From an uncultured Paraburkholderia sp. (GTDB lineage Bacteria; Pseudomonadota; Gammaproteobacteria; Burkholderiales; Burkholderiaceae): DNA of 64,000 bases. Positions within the stretch are counted from its first letter, which is position 1, and each line of letters begins with the position of its first letter. Below the pieces are notes generated by a model. It saw only the letters and a list, made by a program, of their open reading frames with translations, made no database searches and had not been told where the DNA came from. A program made the translations under genes and the position numbers. Location: contig CALNWN010000003.1 in NCBI GenBank assembly GCA_940746715.1, positions 462,272-526,271 on the forward strand. Reading direction: 5' to 3'. Positions 20,953 through 33,391 of this stretch are shown piece after piece.

Positions 20953-23076
20953 ATGACTATGTTCAGCAAGGTCGTCAAAGAATTTAAGTGGGGACAACAC
21001 AACGTTCGCCTCGAAACCGGTGAAATCGCTCGCCAGGCGAGCGGCGCCGTCATCGTCGACGTCGAAGACACCATGGTTCTGGCAACCGTGGTCGGCGCCA
21101 AGACGGCGAAGCCGGGCCAGGACTTCTTCCCGCTGACCGTCGACTATCTCGAGAAGACCTACGCTGCGGGCAAGATTCCGGGCGGGTTCTTCCGCCGCGA
21201 AGGCCGTCCGTCGGAAGGCGAAACGCTGATTTCGCGCCTGATCGACCGTCCACTGCGTCCGCTCTTCCCGGAGGGCTTCTACAACGAAGTGCAGGTCGTC
21301 ATCCACGTTCTGTCGCTGAACCCGGACATTCCCGCCGACATTCCCGCGCTGATCGGCGCGTCGGCGGCGCTCGCGGTGTCCGGTCTGCCGTTCAACGGAC
21401 CGGTCGGCGCAGCGCGCGTGGCTTACATCAACAATGAATACGTGCTGAACCCGACGCGTCCGCAAATGAAGGACTCGGCGCTCGACCTCGTGGTCGCCGG
21501 TACGGAACGCGCGGTGCTGATGGTGGAATCGGAAGCGCCGCAGCTGAGCGAAGAAGTGATGCTCGGCGCCGTGGTGTTCGGCCACGAGCAGATGCAAGTC
21601 GCGATCGACGCAATCCACGATCTGGTCCGCGAAGGCGGCAAGCCGGAATGGGATTGGCAGCCGGCCGCGAAGAACGAGCCGCTGATCGCGCGCGTGACGG
21701 AACTGGCGCAAGCCGATCTGCTCGCGGCTTATCAGATCCGCGACAAGCAGGCGCGTTCGACCAAGCTGAAGGAAGTCTACGCAGCGGTTTCGGCGAAGCT
21801 GGAAGAAGAAGCCGCGGCAAGCGGCACGGTGGCGGCCGACAAGGCGACCGTCGGCAATGTGCTGTTCGACATCGAAGCGAAGATCGTCCGTACGCAGATC
21901 CTGAACGGCGAGCCGCGTATCGACGGCCGCGACACCCGCACGGTGCGCCCGATCGAGATCCGCACCGGCGTGCTGCCGCGCACCCACGGTTCGGCGCTTT
22001 TCACGCGCGGCGAAACGCAGGCGCTGGTGGTGGCCACGCTCGGCACGAAGGGTGACGAGCAGAACATCGACGCGCTCGAAGGCGAGTACCGCGAACGCTT
22101 AATGCTTCACTACAACATGCCTCCGTTCGCGACCGGCGAAACGGGCCGCGTCGGCTCGCCGAAGCGCCGCGAAATCGGTCACGGCCGTCTGGCGAAGCGC
22201 GCGCTGGCTGCGTGCCTGCCGAGCGCCGACGAATTCGGCTACTCGATCCGCGTCGTGTCGGAAATCACGGAATCGAACGGTTCTTCGTCGATGGCTTCGG
22301 TGTGCGGCGGCTGCCTCGCGCTGATGGACGCCGGCGTGCCGATGAAGGCGCACGTCGCCGGCATCGCCATGGGCCTGATTCTCGAAGGCAACAAGTTTGC
22401 TGTGCTGACCGACATCCTCGGCGACGAAGATCACCTCGGCGACATGGACTTCAAGGTGGCGGGCACGGAACAGGGCGTCACCGCGCTGCAGATGGACATC
22501 AAGATCCAGGGCATCACGAAGGAAATCATGCAGGTCGCCCTCGCGCAGGCGAAGGAAGGCCGCATGCATATCCTCGGCAAGATGACTTCGGCGGTGTCGG
22601 GCGCGAACACGCAATTATCTGAGTTCGCACCGCGCATGATCACCATCAAGATCAACCCGGAAAAGATCCGCGACGTGATCGGCAAGGGCGGTTCGGTGAT
22701 CCGTGCGCTGACGGAAGAAACGGGCACGACGATCGATATTTCCGACGACGGCGTGGTGACCATCGCAAGCACCAGCAGCGAAGGCATGGCCGAAGCGAAA
22801 AAGCGTATCGAGAACATTACGCTCGAAGTCGAAGTGGGCCAGGTCTACGAGGGCACGGTGCTCAAGCTGCTCGATTTCGGCGCGATAGTGAACATCCTGC
22901 CGGGCAAGGACGGTCTGCTGCACATCTCCGAAATCGCCAACGAGCGTATCAAGGACATCAACGACTACCTGAAGGACGGCCAGCAGGTGAAGGTCAAGGT
23001 CATCCAGACGGACGAGAAGGGCCGCGTGCGTTTGTCCGCGAAGGCGTTGCTGAACGACGCCGCAGTAAAGCGGTAG
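20953..23076 (+). CDS. pnp: Polynucleotide phosphorylase
   Basis: Intact 707 aa with RNase PH, KH ([11 protein letters not shown]) and S1 domains. Confidence 0.98.
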   Translation: MTMFSKVVKEFKWGQHNVRLETGEIARQASGAVIVDVEDTMVLATVVGAKTAKPGQDFFPLTVDYLEKTYAAGKIPGGFFRREGRPSEGETLISRLIDRPLRPLFPEGFYNEVQVVIHVLSLNPDIPADIPALIGASAALAVSGLPFNGPVGAARVAYINNEYVLNPTRPQMKDSALDLVVAGTERAVLMVESEAPQLSEEVMLGAVVFGHEQMQVAIDAIHDLVREGGKPEWDWQPAAKNEPLIARVTELAQADLLAAYQIRDKQARSTKLKEVYAAVSAKLEEEAAASGTVAADKATVGNVLFDIEAKIVRTQILNGEPRIDGRDTRTVRPIEIRTGVLPRTHGSALFTRGETQALVVATLGTKGDEQNIDALEGEYRERLMLHYNMPPFATGETGRVGSPKRREIGHGRLAKRALAACLPSADEFGYSIRVVSEITESNGSSSMASVCGGCLALMDAGVPMKAHVAGIAMGLILEGNKFAVLTDILGDEDHLGDMDFKVAGTEQGVTALQMDIKIQGITKEIMQVALAQAKEGRMHILGKMTSAVSGANTQLSEFAPRMITIKINPEKIRDVIGKGGSVIRALTEETGTTIDISDDGVVTIASTSSEGMAEAKKRIENITLEVEVGQVYEGTVLKLLDFGAIVNILPGKDGLLHISEIANERIKDINDYLKDGQQVKVKVIQTDEKGRVRLSAKALLNDAAVKR

Positions 23077-23318
23077 TGGCACAACGGCCGGCAGCGCGAA
23101 GGCGCGCCGGCCGTTTTTCATGGTGGACACAGGGTGGATTGCGTTGCGGATGGCTGTGGGTCGCGCAAACGGTACGCTGCTTGCATCGGGCGGTTGGCGA
23201 AAATCGGGTAGCGCGCGTGATTGCTCCAATCGGGCGACAATGCGCATGAGGTCCCGCTCAGCGGACCGCCTGCAGAACGCGCGGTACGCAACGCAATCCA
23301 ATCTTGGAGTTGACGCAG

Positions 23319-24335
23319 ATGAAAGCGATCGAAATCACGGAATTCGGAGCGCCGGAAGTTCTCAAGCTCGCGGAGCGGCCCACGCCGCAGCCCAAAGCGG
23401 GCGAGGTGCTGATCAAGGTGGCGGCTTCCGGCATCAACCGTCCCGACGTGTTTCAGCGCAAGGGCGCCTATGCGCCGCCACCGGGTGCGTCCGACCTGCT
23501 GGGGCTGGAAGTGGCGGGGGAAATCGTCGGTGGCGACATCGACGAAAAGAACAATCCGTTTGGTTTGAAAATCGGCGATCGCGTCTGTGCGTTGCTGGCG
23601 GGCGGCGGCTATGCCGAATACGCCGTCGCGCCGTTGTTGCAGTGCCTGCCGGTGCCGGCCGGTCTGTCGGATGTCGAGGCCGCCTCGCTGCCGGAAACGT
23701 TCTTCACCGTGTGGAGCAATGTGTTCGACCGCGCGCAGCTCGGCAAGGGCGAGGGCGGTGCGAACGAAACGCTGCTCGTGCAGGGCGGCTCGAGCGGCAT
23801 CGGCGTGACCGCGATCCAGATCGCGCACGCGCTCGGTTTCCGCGTTTTCGCAACCGCCGGTTCGGACGACAAATGCCGCGCGTGCGAAGCGCTGGGCGCC
23901 GAGCGTGCGATCAACTACAAGACTGAAGATTTCGTCGAAGTCATCAAGTCGCGTACCAACGATCGCGGCGTCGACGTGGTGCTCGACATGGTGGCCGGCA
24001 GTTACGTGTCGCGCGAGCTGACGGCGTTGGCAGACGGCGGCCGTATCGTGCTGATCGCGCTGTTGGGCGGCGCGAAGGCGGAACTCAATCTCAACGAAGT
24101 GCTGCGTCGCCGCTTGACCGTGACCGGCTCGACGCTGCGTCCGCGGCCGGTGGAGTTCAAGGCGAAAATTGCCGCGCAGTTGAGGGAGCAGGTGTGGTCC
24201 CATCTGGAAGGCGTGCGAATCAAGCCGGTGGTGCATCGGATATTTCCCGCCGCGCAGGCCGCCGACGCCCACGCGCTGATGGAAAGCAGCACGCATGTCG
24301 GCAAGATCGTGCTGACCTGGGGTCAGGACGCTTGA
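23319..24335 (+). CDS. NAD(P)H quinone oxidoreductase (zinc-independent MDR, PIG3-like)
   Basis: MKAIEITEFGAPEVLKLAERPTP, GGSSGIGVTAIQIAHALG. Confidence 0.9.
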   Translation: MKAIEITEFGAPEVLKLAERPTPQPKAGEVLIKVAASGINRPDVFQRKGAYAPPPGASDLLGLEVAGEIVGGDIDEKNNPFGLKIGDRVCALLAGGGYAEYAVAPLLQCLPVPAGLSDVEAASLPETFFTVWSNVFDRAQLGKGEGGANETLLVQGGSSGIGVTAIQIAHALGFRVFATAGSDDKCRACEALGAERAINYKTEDFVEVIKSRTNDRGVDVVLDMVAGSYVSRELTALADGGRIVLIALLGGAKAELNLNEVLRRRLTVTGSTLRPRPVEFKAKIAAQLREQVWSHLEGVRIKPVVHRIFPAAQAADAHALMESSTHVGKIVLTWGQDA

Positions 24336-24419
24336 TGCGAGCCCGTTGCCGACGGGAGCGGGTGTCAACGTGTGTGTTTGACCCGATCTCCCCCACGCAG
24401 TAAAATTACGCGTTTTGCG

Positions 24420-24472
24420 CGCGCCGCATGAATCCGAAAGGCGGACGCGCCGCATGAATCCGAAAGGCGGAC
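24420..24472 (+). repeat. Exact 26-bp tandem duplication upstream of tpiA
   Basis: cgccgcatgaatccgaaaggcggacg twice in direct succession. Confidence 0.9.
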
Positions 24473-24527
24473 TGTAAGCGCAACGAAGCAGGCGCAAGCG
24501 AGGCCCGCCGTCAACAGAAGACGATAG

Positions 24528-25307
24528 ATGTCGACACAACGAGCCAAACTGGTAGTGGGTAACTGGAAGATGCATGGGCGCCTCGCCGAGAACGCCGGGC
24601 TGCTGCAGGCCGTGGCGAAAGGCGCGGGCGAACTGCCGGCTGTGGTGCGCGTAGGTGTGTGCGTGCCGAGCCCGTATCTCGCGCAAGCGCAGTCGTTGCT
24701 CGAAGGCAGCCGGGTGGGGTGGGGTGTGCAGGACGTTTCCGCTTTTACGCACGGTGCCTATACCGGCGAAGTCGCTGCGCAAATGGTGACGGATTTCGGC
24801 GCCACGTTTGCAATCGTCGGGCACTCGGAGCGCCGCGCCTATCACCGCGGGAGCGCGGAGTTCGTTGCGGTCAAGACGCAGCGTGCGCTCGGGGCGGGCT
24901 TGACGCCGATCGTGTGTGTCGGCGAAACGCTGGAAGAGCGGGAAGCGGGCGCGACGGAGCAGGTGGTCGGCGCGCAGCTGGACGAAGTGCTGGCGAAACT
25001 GTCGGCGCAAGAAGCGGCGCGTATCGTCGTCGCCTATGAGCCTGTCTGGGCTATCGGCACCGGCAAGAGCGCAAGTTCGGAGCAGGCGCAGGCGGTCCAT
25101 GCGTTTCTGCGCGCGCGTCTCGCGGCAAAGGGTGCTGAGGTCGCGGGCGTGCCGCTGTTGTATGGCGGCAGCGTGAAGCCGGACAATGCGGAAGAGTTGT
25201 TCCGTCAGCAGGATATCGACGGCGGCCTGATCGGCGGCGCGTCGCTGAAGGACCAGGATTTTCTGGCGATCTGCAAGGCGGCGGCTGCAACGGCAGCCGC
25301 GAGTTGA
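24528..25307 (+). CDS. tpiA: Triosephosphate isomerase
   Basis: [26 protein letters not shown]. Confidence 0.97.
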   Translation: MSTQRAKLVVGNWKMHGRLAENAGLLQAVAKGAGELPAVVRVGVCVPSPYLAQAQSLLEGSRVGWGVQDVSAFTHGAYTGEVAAQMVTDFGATFAIVGHSERRAYHRGSAEFVAVKTQRALGAGLTPIVCVGETLEEREAGATEQVVGAQLDEVLAKLSAQEAARIVVAYEPVWAIGTGKSASSEQAQAVHAFLRARLAAKGAEVAGVPLLYGGSVKPDNAEELFRQQDIDGGLIGGASLKDQDFLAICKAAAATAAAS

Positions 25308-25387
25308 GCAGAGCGCCGCGTCGGGGATGACCCATTCCGGGTCTCGCAGTTTGCGAGTCTCGGCTCAATAAAGACTCAGGTGAGTGT

Positions 25388-25774
25388 ATGCTGTATTTGA
25401 AAACTTTGATTATCGTCGTTCAGCTGTTGTCGGCGCTCGGGGTCATCGGCCTCGTCTTGCTGCAACACGGCAAAGGCGCCGATATGGGCGCGGCATTCGG
25501 CAGTGGCGCGTCGGGCAGTCTGTTCGGTGCGACGGGTTCGGCAAACTTCCTGTCGCGCACCACGGCCGTGCTCGCCGCCGTGTTTTTTGTTACAACGCTG
25601 GCGCTCACGTATCTCGGCGCATATCGCGTGAAACCGTCTGCCGGCGTGCTGGGCGCGGCGGTGACCGCGCCGGTCGCCACTTCGGCTGCTCGCACTGAGA
25701 CCGCGTCGGCTGGTGGTTCGGCAGCGCTCGCGGCATCGGCTGCGTCCGTGCCTGCTGCCGACGTGCCGAAATAA
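25388..25774 (+). CDS. secG: Preprotein translocase subunit SecG
   Basis: [37 protein letters not shown]. Confidence 0.95.
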   Translation: MLYLKTLIIVVQLLSALGVIGLVLLQHGKGADMGAAFGSGASGSLFGATGSANFLSRTTAVLAAVFFVTTLALTYLGAYRVKPSAGVLGAAVTAPVATSAARTETASAGGSAALAASAASVPAADVPK

Positions 25775-25800
25775 ATTTTCGTAGAAAGTGCGTTTGTGCG

Positions 25801-25829
25801 TTGAACAATCTGTTTAAAGCAGTTACAAT
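25801..25829 (+). promoter_or_regulatory. Promoter for tRNA-Leu: TTGAAC-N17-TACAAT
   Basis: Consensus-like hexamers with 17-bp spacing about 58 nt upstream of tRNA. Confidence 0.6.
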
Positions 25830-25886
25830 TTAAGTCTTGAAGCGATTCGCGGGTTTTACAAGTTGTTTTCCCGGATTGCATACAGT

Positions 25887-25971
25887 GCCGACGTGGTGAA
25901 ATTGGTAGACACGCTATCTTGAGGGGGTAGTGGCGAAAGCTGTGCGAGTTCGAGTCTCGCCGTCGGCACCA
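25887..25971 (+). tRNA. tRNA-Leu (anticodon GAG), CCA encoded
   Basis: gccgacg...cgtcggcacca acceptor pairing, GGTTCGAGTCT-like T arm, long variable arm. Confidence 0.95.
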
Positions 25972-25981
25972 AATGTTATCT

Positions 25982-26018
25982 AAATGCCAGCCGCTTGCTT
26001 CGCTTCGGCTGGCATTTT
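25982..26018 (+). terminator. Terminator after tRNA-Leu
   Basis: aaatgccagccg / cggctggcattt perfect 12-bp arms followed by T-run. Confidence 0.8.
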
Positions 26019-26131
26019 CACTTCTGGCGCGCCGTTTGCGTTGGTCTGCGGCGTGTACGTCTCAGAAGTGATTTCTCGTCAAGGGTGCTATGCTCCTGAC
26101 GGCACTCAGAACCAACCGATTGAGGATAGTC

Positions 26132-26491
26132 TTGAACCTCGCAGCCTATTTCCCCGTCTTGTTGTTCCTCCTTGTAGGCACCGGTTTAGGCGTAGCACTG
26201 GTCAGTATCGGCAAGATCCTCGGTCCTAACAAGCCCGACACCGAGAAAAACGCACCGTATGAGTGCGGCTTCGAAGCATTCGAAGATGCGCGCATGAAGT
26301 TCGACGTGCGCTATTACCTCGTCGCCATTCTTTTCATCATTTTCGATCTTGAAACCGCGTTCCTGTTCCCGTGGGGTGTTGCCCTGCGCGACATCGGCTG
26401 GCCTGGCTTCATGGCGATGATGATTTTCCTGCTCGAATTCCTGCTGGGCTTCGCCTATATCTGGAAGAAGGGCGGCCTCGACTGGGAATGA
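26132..26491 (+). CDS. nuoA: NADH-quinone oxidoreductase subunit A (TTG start)
   Basis: [57 protein letters not shown]. Confidence 0.95.
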   Translation: MNLAAYFPVLLFLLVGTGLGVALVSIGKILGPNKPDTEKNAPYECGFEAFEDARMKFDVRYYLVAILFIIFDLETAFLFPWGVALRDIGWPGFMAMMIFLLEFLLGFAYIWKKGGLDWE

Positions 26492-26553
26492 TGGTTTAAT
26501 CGCCGGTTTGCGGGGGTGGCCAAAGCTTGCCGCCTGTCTGGAGTGGAAAGCAA

Positions 26554-27033
26554 ATGAGTATCGAAGGGGTCTTGAAGGAAGGGTTTGTCACCACGACGGC
26601 TGACAAACTGATCAACTGGACGCGCACCGGCTCCCTGTGGCCGATGACGTTCGGCCTGGCGTGCTGCGCGGTCGAGATGATGCATGCGGGCGCGGCCCGT
26701 TATGACCTCGACCGTTTCGGCGTGGTGTTTCGTCCGAGTCCGCGTCAGTCGGACGTGATGATCGTCGCCGGCACGCTGTGCAACAAAATGGCGCCAGCTC
26801 TGCGCAAGGTGTACGACCAGATGGCGGAGCCGCGCTGGGTGATTTCCATGGGTTCGTGCGCGAACGGCGGCGGCTATTACCACTACTCGTATTCGGTGGT
26901 GCGTGGCTGCGACCGCATTGTGCCGGTCGACGTCTATGTGCCGGGTTGCCCGCCCACAGCGGAGGCGCTGGTTTACGGCGTGATCCAGTTGCAGGCCAAG
27001 ATTCGCCGCACCAACACAATCGCCCGTCAATAA
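26554..27033 (+). CDS. nuoB: NADH-quinone oxidoreductase subunit B
   Basis: [51 protein letters not shown]. Confidence 0.97.
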
Positions 27034-27052
27034 GGCAACGCCTCCCCACAAT

Positions 27053-27655
27053 ATGGCAAGCAAACTCGAGACCCTGAAAGCGAACCTCGAGGCGGCCTTT
27101 GGCGGCCTCCTGCTGAGCACTACCGAGGCAATCGGTGAGTTGACGATCGTCGTGAAAGCAAGCGACTACCTCAACGTGGCAACGCGTCTGCGCGACGACC
27201 GCTCGCTCGGTTTCGACCAGATGATGGACCTGTGCGGCGTCGACTATCAAACGTATGCTGACGGCGCTTACGACGGCCCACGTTTCGCGGCCGTCCTGCA
27301 TTTGTTGTCGGTGCAGAATAACTGGCGTCTGCGGCTGCGCGTGTTCGCGCCGGACGACGACATGCCCATTCTGCCGTCCGTCGTCGAGGTCTGGAATTCG
27401 GCGAACTGGTACGAGCGCGAAGCCTTCGACCTGTACGGCATCGTCTTCGAAGGCCACCCGGACCTGCGCCGCATTCTCACCGACTACGGCTTCATTGGTC
27501 ACCCGTTCCGTAAAGATTTCCCTGTTTCCGGATACGTCGAAATGCGTTACGACCCGGAAGAAAAGCGCGTCGTCTATCAGCCTGTGACGATCGAGCCGCG
27601 GGAAATCACGCCGCGCGTGATCCGCGAGGATCGCTATGGCGGTCTGAAACACTAA
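27053..27655 (+). CDS. nuoC: NADH-quinone oxidoreductase subunit C
   Basis: [29 protein letters not shown]. Confidence 0.97.
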   Translation: MASKLETLKANLEAAFGGLLLSTTEAIGELTIVVKASDYLNVATRLRDDRSLGFDQMMDLCGVDYQTYADGAYDGPRFAAVLHLLSVQNNWRLRLRVFAPDDDMPILPSVVEVWNSANWYEREAFDLYGIVFEGHPDLRRILTDYGFIGHPFRKDFPVSGYVEMRYDPEEKRVVYQPVTIEPREITPRVIREDRYGGLKH

Positions 27656-27664
27656 GAGAACGCC

Positions 27665-28918
27665 ATGGCAGAGATCAAGAACTACACGCTCAACTTCGGC
27701 CCGCAGCACCCGGCAGCGCACGGCGTGCTGCGCCTCGTGCTGGAGCTCGACGGCGAAGTCATTCAGCGCGCCGACCCGCATATCGGCCTTTTGCATCGCG
27801 CTACCGAGAAGCTTGCCGAAACCAAAACGTTCATCCAGTCGGTGCCGTACATGGACCGTCTCGACTACGTGTCGATGATGGTCAACGAGCACGGCTATTT
27901 GATGGCCATCGAAAAGCTGCTCGGCATCGAAGTGCCGGTGCGCGCGCAGTACATTCGCGTGATGTTCGACGAAATCACGCGCGTGCTGAACCATCTGATG
28001 TGGATCGGCGCGCACGCGCTCGACGTCGGTGCAATGGCCGTGTTCTTGTACGCGTTCCGCGAGCGCGAAGATCTGATGGACGTGTACGAGGCGGTGTCCG
28101 GTGCGCGGATGCACGCGGCGTACTACCGTCCGGGCGGCGTTTATCGCGATCTGCCTGACGCAATGCCGCAATATAAGGCGTCGAAGATTCGCAATGCGAA
28201 GGCATTGTCGAAGATGAACGAGAACCGTCAAGGTTCGCTGCTCGACTTCATCGACGATTTCTTCACGCGCTTTCCGACGTACGTCGACGAATACGAGACG
28301 CTGCTGACCGACAACCGCATCTGGAAACAGCGTCTGGTCGGCATCGGCGTAGTTAGCCCCGAGCGCGCTCTGCAGCTCGGCATGTCCGGCGCAATGCTGC
28401 GCGGCTCGGGCGTCGAATGGGATCTGCGCAAGAAGCAGCCGTACGAAGTGTACGAGAAGCTCGATTTCGACATTCCGGTCGGCGTGAACGGCGACTGCTA
28501 CGACCGCTATCTGGTTCGCGTTGAAGAAATGCGCCAGTCCACGCGTATCGTGAAACAGTGCATTGAGTGGCTGCGTAAGAATCCGGGTCCTGTGATGATC
28601 GACAATCACAAGGTTGCGCCGCCGTCGCGCGTGGGCATGAAGTCGAACATGGAAGAATTGATTCACCACTTCAAGCTGTTCACCGAAGGCTTCCATGTGC
28701 CGGAAGGCGAGACCTACGCCGCGGTCGAACATCCGAAGGGCGAGTTCGGTATCTATCTGATCTCGGACGGCGCGAACAAGCCGTATCGCCTCAAGATTCG
28801 CGCGCCGGGCTATGCGCACCTGTCCGCGCTGGACGAAATGGCGCGCGGGCACATGATCGCCGACGCCGTGACGATCATCGGCACGCAGGACATCGTGTTC
28901 GGCGAAGTCGATCGCTAG
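27665..28918 (+). CDS. nuoD: NADH-quinone oxidoreductase subunit D
   Basis: [22 protein letters not shown]. Confidence 0.98.
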   Translation: MAEIKNYTLNFGPQHPAAHGVLRLVLELDGEVIQRADPHIGLLHRATEKLAETKTFIQSVPYMDRLDYVSMMVNEHGYLMAIEKLLGIEVPVRAQYIRVMFDEITRVLNHLMWIGAHALDVGAMAVFLYAFREREDLMDVYEAVSGARMHAAYYRPGGVYRDLPDAMPQYKASKIRNAKALSKMNENRQGSLLDFIDDFFTRFPTYVDEYETLLTDNRIWKQRLVGIGVVSPERALQLGMSGAMLRGSGVEWDLRKKQPYEVYEKLDFDIPVGVNGDCYDRYLVRVEEMRQSTRIVKQCIEWLRKNPGPVMIDNHKVAPPSRVGMKSNMEELIHHFKLFTEGFHVPEGETYAAVEHPKGEFGIYLISDGANKPYRLKIRAPGYAHLSALDEMARGHMIADAVTIIGTQDIVFGEVDR

Positions 28919-29049
28919 GACGTAATCATCGGCGCGCGTTTTCGGGTAGGTCGCAAGCGCGCGTCAAGCAAAGGAACGCCGGGTCTGTCGCAGCACGAAG
29001 TGAGCGGCAGGTTTTCGTTCGGTAGGAATTGAAAGAGTCGTGTCTGAAA

Positions 29050-29535
29050 ATGATCTCAGCTGAAGGCCTGAAAGAAATCGATCGTGCGATCGCGAAGTAT
29101 CCCGCCGATCAGAAACAGTCCGCCGTGATGTCGGCGTTGGCCACTGCTCAGGAAGAGCATGGCTGGCTGTCGCCCGAACTCATGCAGTTCGTCGCGGACT
29201 ATCTCGGCATGCCGGCAGTCGCCGTGCAGGAGGTGGCAACCTTCTACACGATGTACGAGACCTCGCCGGTCGGCAAGTACAAGATCACGCTCTGCACGAA
29301 CCTGCCGTGCCAGCTCGGCCCGGACGGCGGCTCCGACAGCGCCGCTGAATATCTGAAGCAGAAGCTCGGCATCGACTTCGGCGAAACCACGGCCGACGGC
29401 AAATTCACTTTGAAAGAAGGCGAATGCATGGGTTCGTGCGGCGACGCGCCGGTGATGCTGGTGAACAACCATCGCATGTGCAGCTTCATGAGCCGCGAGA
29501 AGATCGACCGGCTGCTCGAGGAACTTTCGAAATGA
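29050..29535 (+). CDS. nuoE: NADH-quinone oxidoreductase subunit E
   Basis: [42 protein letters not shown]. Confidence 0.97.
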   Translation: MISAEGLKEIDRAIAKYPADQKQSAVMSALATAQEEHGWLSPELMQFVADYLGMPAVAVQEVATFYTMYETSPVGKYKITLCTNLPCQLGPDGGSDSAAEYLKQKLGIDFGETTADGKFTLKEGECMGSCGDAPVMLVNNHRMCSFMSREKIDRLLEELSK

Positions 29536-30860
29536 CGTCTTTACACGATCGTCACATCAAACCGCTGATTCTCGCTGGCCTGAACGGCGACAACTGGCAT
29601 CTCGAAGACTATGTGGCGCGCGGCGGTTACGCCCAGCTGCGCCGTATTCTGGAAGAAAAGATTCCGCCCGAGCAGGTGATCGCCGACGTCAAGGCGTCGG
29701 GTCTGCGCGGCCGCGGCGGTGCGGGCTTCCCGACCGGCCTGAAGTGGAGCTTCATGCCGCGTCAGTTTCCGGGGCAGAAGTACCTGGTCTGCAATTCGGA
29801 CGAAGGCGAACCGGGCACGTTCAAAGACCGCGACATTCTGCGCTTCAATCCGCATTCGCTGATTGAAGGCATGGCCATCGGCGCGTACGCGATGGGCATT
29901 ACGGTCGGCTACAACTATATCCACGGCGAAATCTGGGAAGTCTACAAACGCTTCGAAGAAGCGTTGGACGAAGCGCGCCGCGCCGGGTTCCTCGGCGAGA
30001 ACATCATGGGTTCGGGCTTCTCGTTCGAACTGCATGCGCACCACGGTTACGGCGCCTACATCTGCGGCGAAGAAACTGCGCTGCTCGAGTCGCTGGAAGG
30101 CAAGAAGGGCCAGCCGCGCTTCAAGCCGCCGTTCCCTGCGAGCTTCGGCGTGTACGGCAAGCCGACCACCATCAACAACACCGAGACGTTTGCCGCGGTG
30201 CCGTTCCTCCTCGCCATCGGGCCGCAGAATTATCTGGAAATCGGCAAGCCGAATAACGGCGGCACGAAAATCTTCTCGATTTCCGGCGACGTCGAACGTC
30301 CGGGCAATTACGAGGTTCCGCTCGGCACGCCGTTCGCCACGCTGATGGAACTCGCCGGCGGCATGCGCGGCGGCAGAAAGATCAAGGCGGTCATTCCTGG
30401 TGGGTCGTCGGCGCCGGTGATTCCCGGCGACGTCATGATGCAGACTGATCTGGACTATGACTCGATCGCGAAGGCGGGCTCCATGCTCGGCTCCGGCGCG
30501 GTCATCGTCATGGACGAGACGCGCTGCATGGTGCGCTCGCTGCTGCGCCTGTCGTACTTCTATTACGAAGAGTCGTGCGGTCAGTGCACGCCTTGTCGTG
30601 AGGGCACGGGCTGGCTGTATCGCGTCGTGCATCGTATCGAGCATGGGCTCGGCCGTCCGGAAGACCTGGATCTGCTGAACTCGGTCGCGGAAAACATCAT
30701 GGGCCGCACGATTTGCGCGCTCGGCGATGCGGCGGCCATGCCGGTTCGCGGCATGCTCAAGCACTACTGGGACGAATTCGAATATCACGTCGCTCACAAG
30801 CATTGCCTTGTCGGCGGTCATGCGGGTGCTGCGGCGGCAGCCGAAACGGTGGCGGCCTGA
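29532..30860 (+). CDS. nuoF: NADH-quinone oxidoreductase subunit F
   Basis: [40 protein letters not shown] overlap with nuoE. Confidence 0.98.
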   Translation: MTSLHDRHIKPLILAGLNGDNWHLEDYVARGGYAQLRRILEEKIPPEQVIADVKASGLRGRGGAGFPTGLKWSFMPRQFPGQKYLVCNSDEGEPGTFKDRDILRFNPHSLIEGMAIGAYAMGITVGYNYIHGEIWEVYKRFEEALDEARRAGFLGENIMGSGFSFELHAHHGYGAYICGEETALLESLEGKKGQPRFKPPFPASFGVYGKPTTINNTETFAAVPFLLAIGPQNYLEIGKPNNGGTKIFSISGDVERPGNYEVPLGTPFATLMELAGGMRGGRKIKAVIPGGSSAPVIPGDVMMQTDLDYDSIAKAGSMLGSGAVIVMDETRCMVRSLLRLSYFYYEESCGQCTPCREGTGWLYRVVHRIEHGLGRPEDLDLLNSVAENIMGRTICALGDAAAMPVRGMLKHYWDEFEYHVAHKHCLVGGHAGAAAAAETVAA

Positions 30861-31057
30861 TTGAGCTTGAAATGAGCTTCAAAGTGAGCTTGAGGTTGCC
30901 CGAGGCGCGAACCTAAAAGCGCTCGGGCAAGCGCCCGGGCAGGCAACACGCCGGGACAGCTACGCACCAGAACACGTCAACCACGGGATTCATTGCAGAA
31001 GCTGCGATGAACGGGGCGAACGATTGAGCGGTAACAGGTTAAGGAAGATTGACCATC

Positions 31058-33391
31058 ATGGTTGAACTTGAAATAGACGGCAAGAAGGTAGAAGTGCCCG
31101 AAGGCAGCATGGTGATCCAGGCTGCGCATAAGGTCGACACGTACATTCCTCACTTCTGCTATCACAAGAAGCTGTCGATTGCGGCCAACTGCCGGATGTG
31201 TCTCGTCGATGTCGAAAAGATGCCGAAGGCCGTGCCCGCATGCGCGATGCCCGTTTCGGCCGGCATGGTCGTGCGCACGAAGTCGGAAAAAGCAGTGAAG
31301 GGTCAGCAATCCGTGATGGAATTCCTGCTGATCAACCACCCGCTGGATTGCCCGATCTGCGATCAGGGCGGCGAGTGTCAGTTGCAGGATCTGGCGGTGG
31401 GCTACGGCAAGTCGTCGTCGCGCTATAGTGAAGAAAAGCGTGTGGTGTTCCACAAGAACGTCGGCCCGCTGATCTCGATGGAAGAAATGTCGCGTTGCAT
31501 TCACTGCACGCGCTGTGTGCGCTTCGGCCAGGAAGTGGCCGGCGTGATGGAACTGGGCATGCTGGGCCGCGGCGAGCATTCGGAAATCACGTCGTTCGTC
31601 GGCAAGACGGTGGACTCCGAACTGTCCGGCAACATGATCGATCTGTGCCCGGTCGGCGCGCTGACCAGCAAGCCGTTCCGCTACAGCGCCCGTACGTGGG
31701 AACTGTCGCGCCGCAAGTCGGTGAGCCCGCACGATTCCGTCGGCGCAAACCTGGTGGTGCAGGTGAAGAACAACCGCGTAATGCGCGTTCTGCCCTTCGA
31801 AAACGAAGCGATCAACGAATGCTGGATTTCGGACAAGGACCGCTTCTCGTACGAAGGCCTGAACAGCCCGGAGCGTCTCACGCAGCCCATGCTGAAGCAG
31901 GGCGGCAAGTGGGTCGAAACCGACTGGCAGACGGCGCTCGACTACGTGGTCAAGGGTCTGAAGGGCATCAAGGGCGACCACGGCGCAAACGCGCTGGCCG
32001 TCCTAGGCAGCGCCCACAGCACGGTTGAAGAACTGTTCCTGCTGAAGCAGCTGGCGCAAGCGGTCGGCACGCCTAACGTCGACTTCCGTCTGCGTCAGTC
32101 GGATTTCTCGGCTCCGGTCAACGGCGCGCCGTGGTTCGGCACCACGATTGCGGACCTGTCGAATATCGACTCCGCGCTCGTGATCGGCTCGGACCTGCGT
32201 CGCGATCACCCGCTCTTCGCCGCGCGCCTGCGTCAGGCCGCGAAGGGCGGCGCGAAGCTCACGCTGGTGCAAGCCAGCGGCGGCGACGCGCTGATTCCGC
32301 AAGCACAACGTATCGCCGCTGCGCCGTCGGCATGGCTCGAGGCACTGGGCGGCATCGCATCGGCGGTCTCGCAGGCGAACGGCACCGCGTTGCCGGAAGC
32401 GTTCTCCGGCGCACAAGCCACGGAAGCCGACAAGGACGTCGCGAAGTCGCTGGCTACGGGCGAACGCCGCCTCGTGCTGCTCGGCAACGGCGCGGTGCGT
32501 CATCCGGATTTCGCGGTCATTCATGCGGCGGCTCAATGGATCGCCGACGCAACCGGCGCAACGCTCGGCTTCCTCACGGAAGCGGCGAACACGGTCGGTG
32601 CGCATCTCGTCAATGCATTGCCGGGCGAGGGCGGTCTGAACGCCCGCGAAGTATTCGAGCAGCCGCGCAAGGGCTATGTGTTGCTGAACTTCGAACCGGA
32701 ATTCGACACGGCCAATCCGGCGCAGGCGTTGGCCGCGCTCAAGCAGGCGGAAATGGTCGTCGTCATGTCGCCGTTCCAGACGGGCGCCGAATATGCCGAC
32801 GTGCTGCTGCCCATCGCGCCGTTCACCGAAACGGCCGGCACCTTTGTGAATGCGGAAGGCACGGTGCAGACGTTCAACGGTGTGGTGCGTCCGCTCGGCG
32901 ACACGCGTCCTGCATGGAAGGTATTGCGCGTGCTGGGCAGCCTGTTGGGCGCGTCCGGTTTCGAATACGACACGGCGGAAGAAGTGCGCACGGCTGCGCT
33001 CGGCGACGGCGAACTGCAAGCGCGTCTGTCGAACCGCACGAGCGTGGCGGTTGCTCGCGGCAAGGCGGCGAAGGCAGCCGAAGGCAAGTTCGAGCGTATC
33101 GCCGACGTGCCCATCTACCACGCCGACCCGCTGGTCCGTCGCGCCGAGTCGCTGCATCTGACCGCCGCGGCGCGCGCTGCGAACAAGGTCGGCCTGCCGG
33201 CGGCGCTGTTCGACAAACTGGGTTTGAAGGAAGGCGACGCGGTTCGCGTGCGCCAGGGCGAGCAATCGGTGCAGTTGCCGGCCGTGCGCGATGCGAATCT
33301 TGCGGAGACGGTCGTCCGCGTGTCGGCGGCTACGCCTGCCGGTGCAGCGCTGGGCAGCCTGTTCGGTGAACTGGTGGTGGAGAAGGCGTAA
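31058..33391 (+). CDS. nuoG: NADH-quinone oxidoreductase subunit G
   Basis: HPLDCPICDQGGECQLQDLA, intact. Confidence 0.97.
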   Translation: MVELEIDGKKVEVPEGSMVIQAAHKVDTYIPHFCYHKKLSIAANCRMCLVDVEKMPKAVPACAMPVSAGMVVRTKSEKAVKGQQSVMEFLLINHPLDCPICDQGGECQLQDLAVGYGKSSSRYSEEKRVVFHKNVGPLISMEEMSRCIHCTRCVRFGQEVAGVMELGMLGRGEHSEITSFVGKTVDSELSGNMIDLCPVGALTSKPFRYSARTWELSRRKSVSPHDSVGANLVVQVKNNRVMRVLPFENEAINECWISDKDRFSYEGLNSPERLTQPMLKQGGKWVETDWQTALDYVVKGLKGIKGDHGANALAVLGSAHSTVEELFLLKQLAQAVGTPNVDFRLRQSDFSAPVNGAPWFGTTIADLSNIDSALVIGSDLRRDHPLFAARLRQAAKGGAKLTLVQASGGDALIPQAQRIAAAPSAWLEALGGIASAVSQANGTALPEAFSGAQATEADKDVAKSLATGERRLVLLGNGAVRHPDFAVIHAAAQWIADATGATLGFLTEAANTVGAHLVNALPGEGGLNAREVFEQPRKGYVLLNFEPEFDTANPAQALAALKQAEMVVVMSPFQTGAEYADVLLPIAPFTETAGTFVNAEGTVQTFNGVVRPLGDTRPAWKVLRVLGSLLGASGFEYDTAEEVRTAALGDGELQARLSNRTSVAVARGKAAKAAEGKFERIADVPIYHADPLVRRAESLHLTAAARAANKVGLPAALFDKLGLKEGDAVRVRQGEQSVQLPAVRDANLAETVVRVSAATPAGAALGSLFGELVVEKA

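Noticed and set aside
23118-25100. 660-aa minus-strand ORF across qor and tpiA
   Set aside because: Antisense shadow ORF over two intact genes
26612-28852. 746-aa minus-strand ORF opposite nuoB-nuoD
   Set aside because: Arg/His/Gln-rich shadow ORF created by strong GC3 codon bias of the genuine plus-strand genes; no recognisable domain
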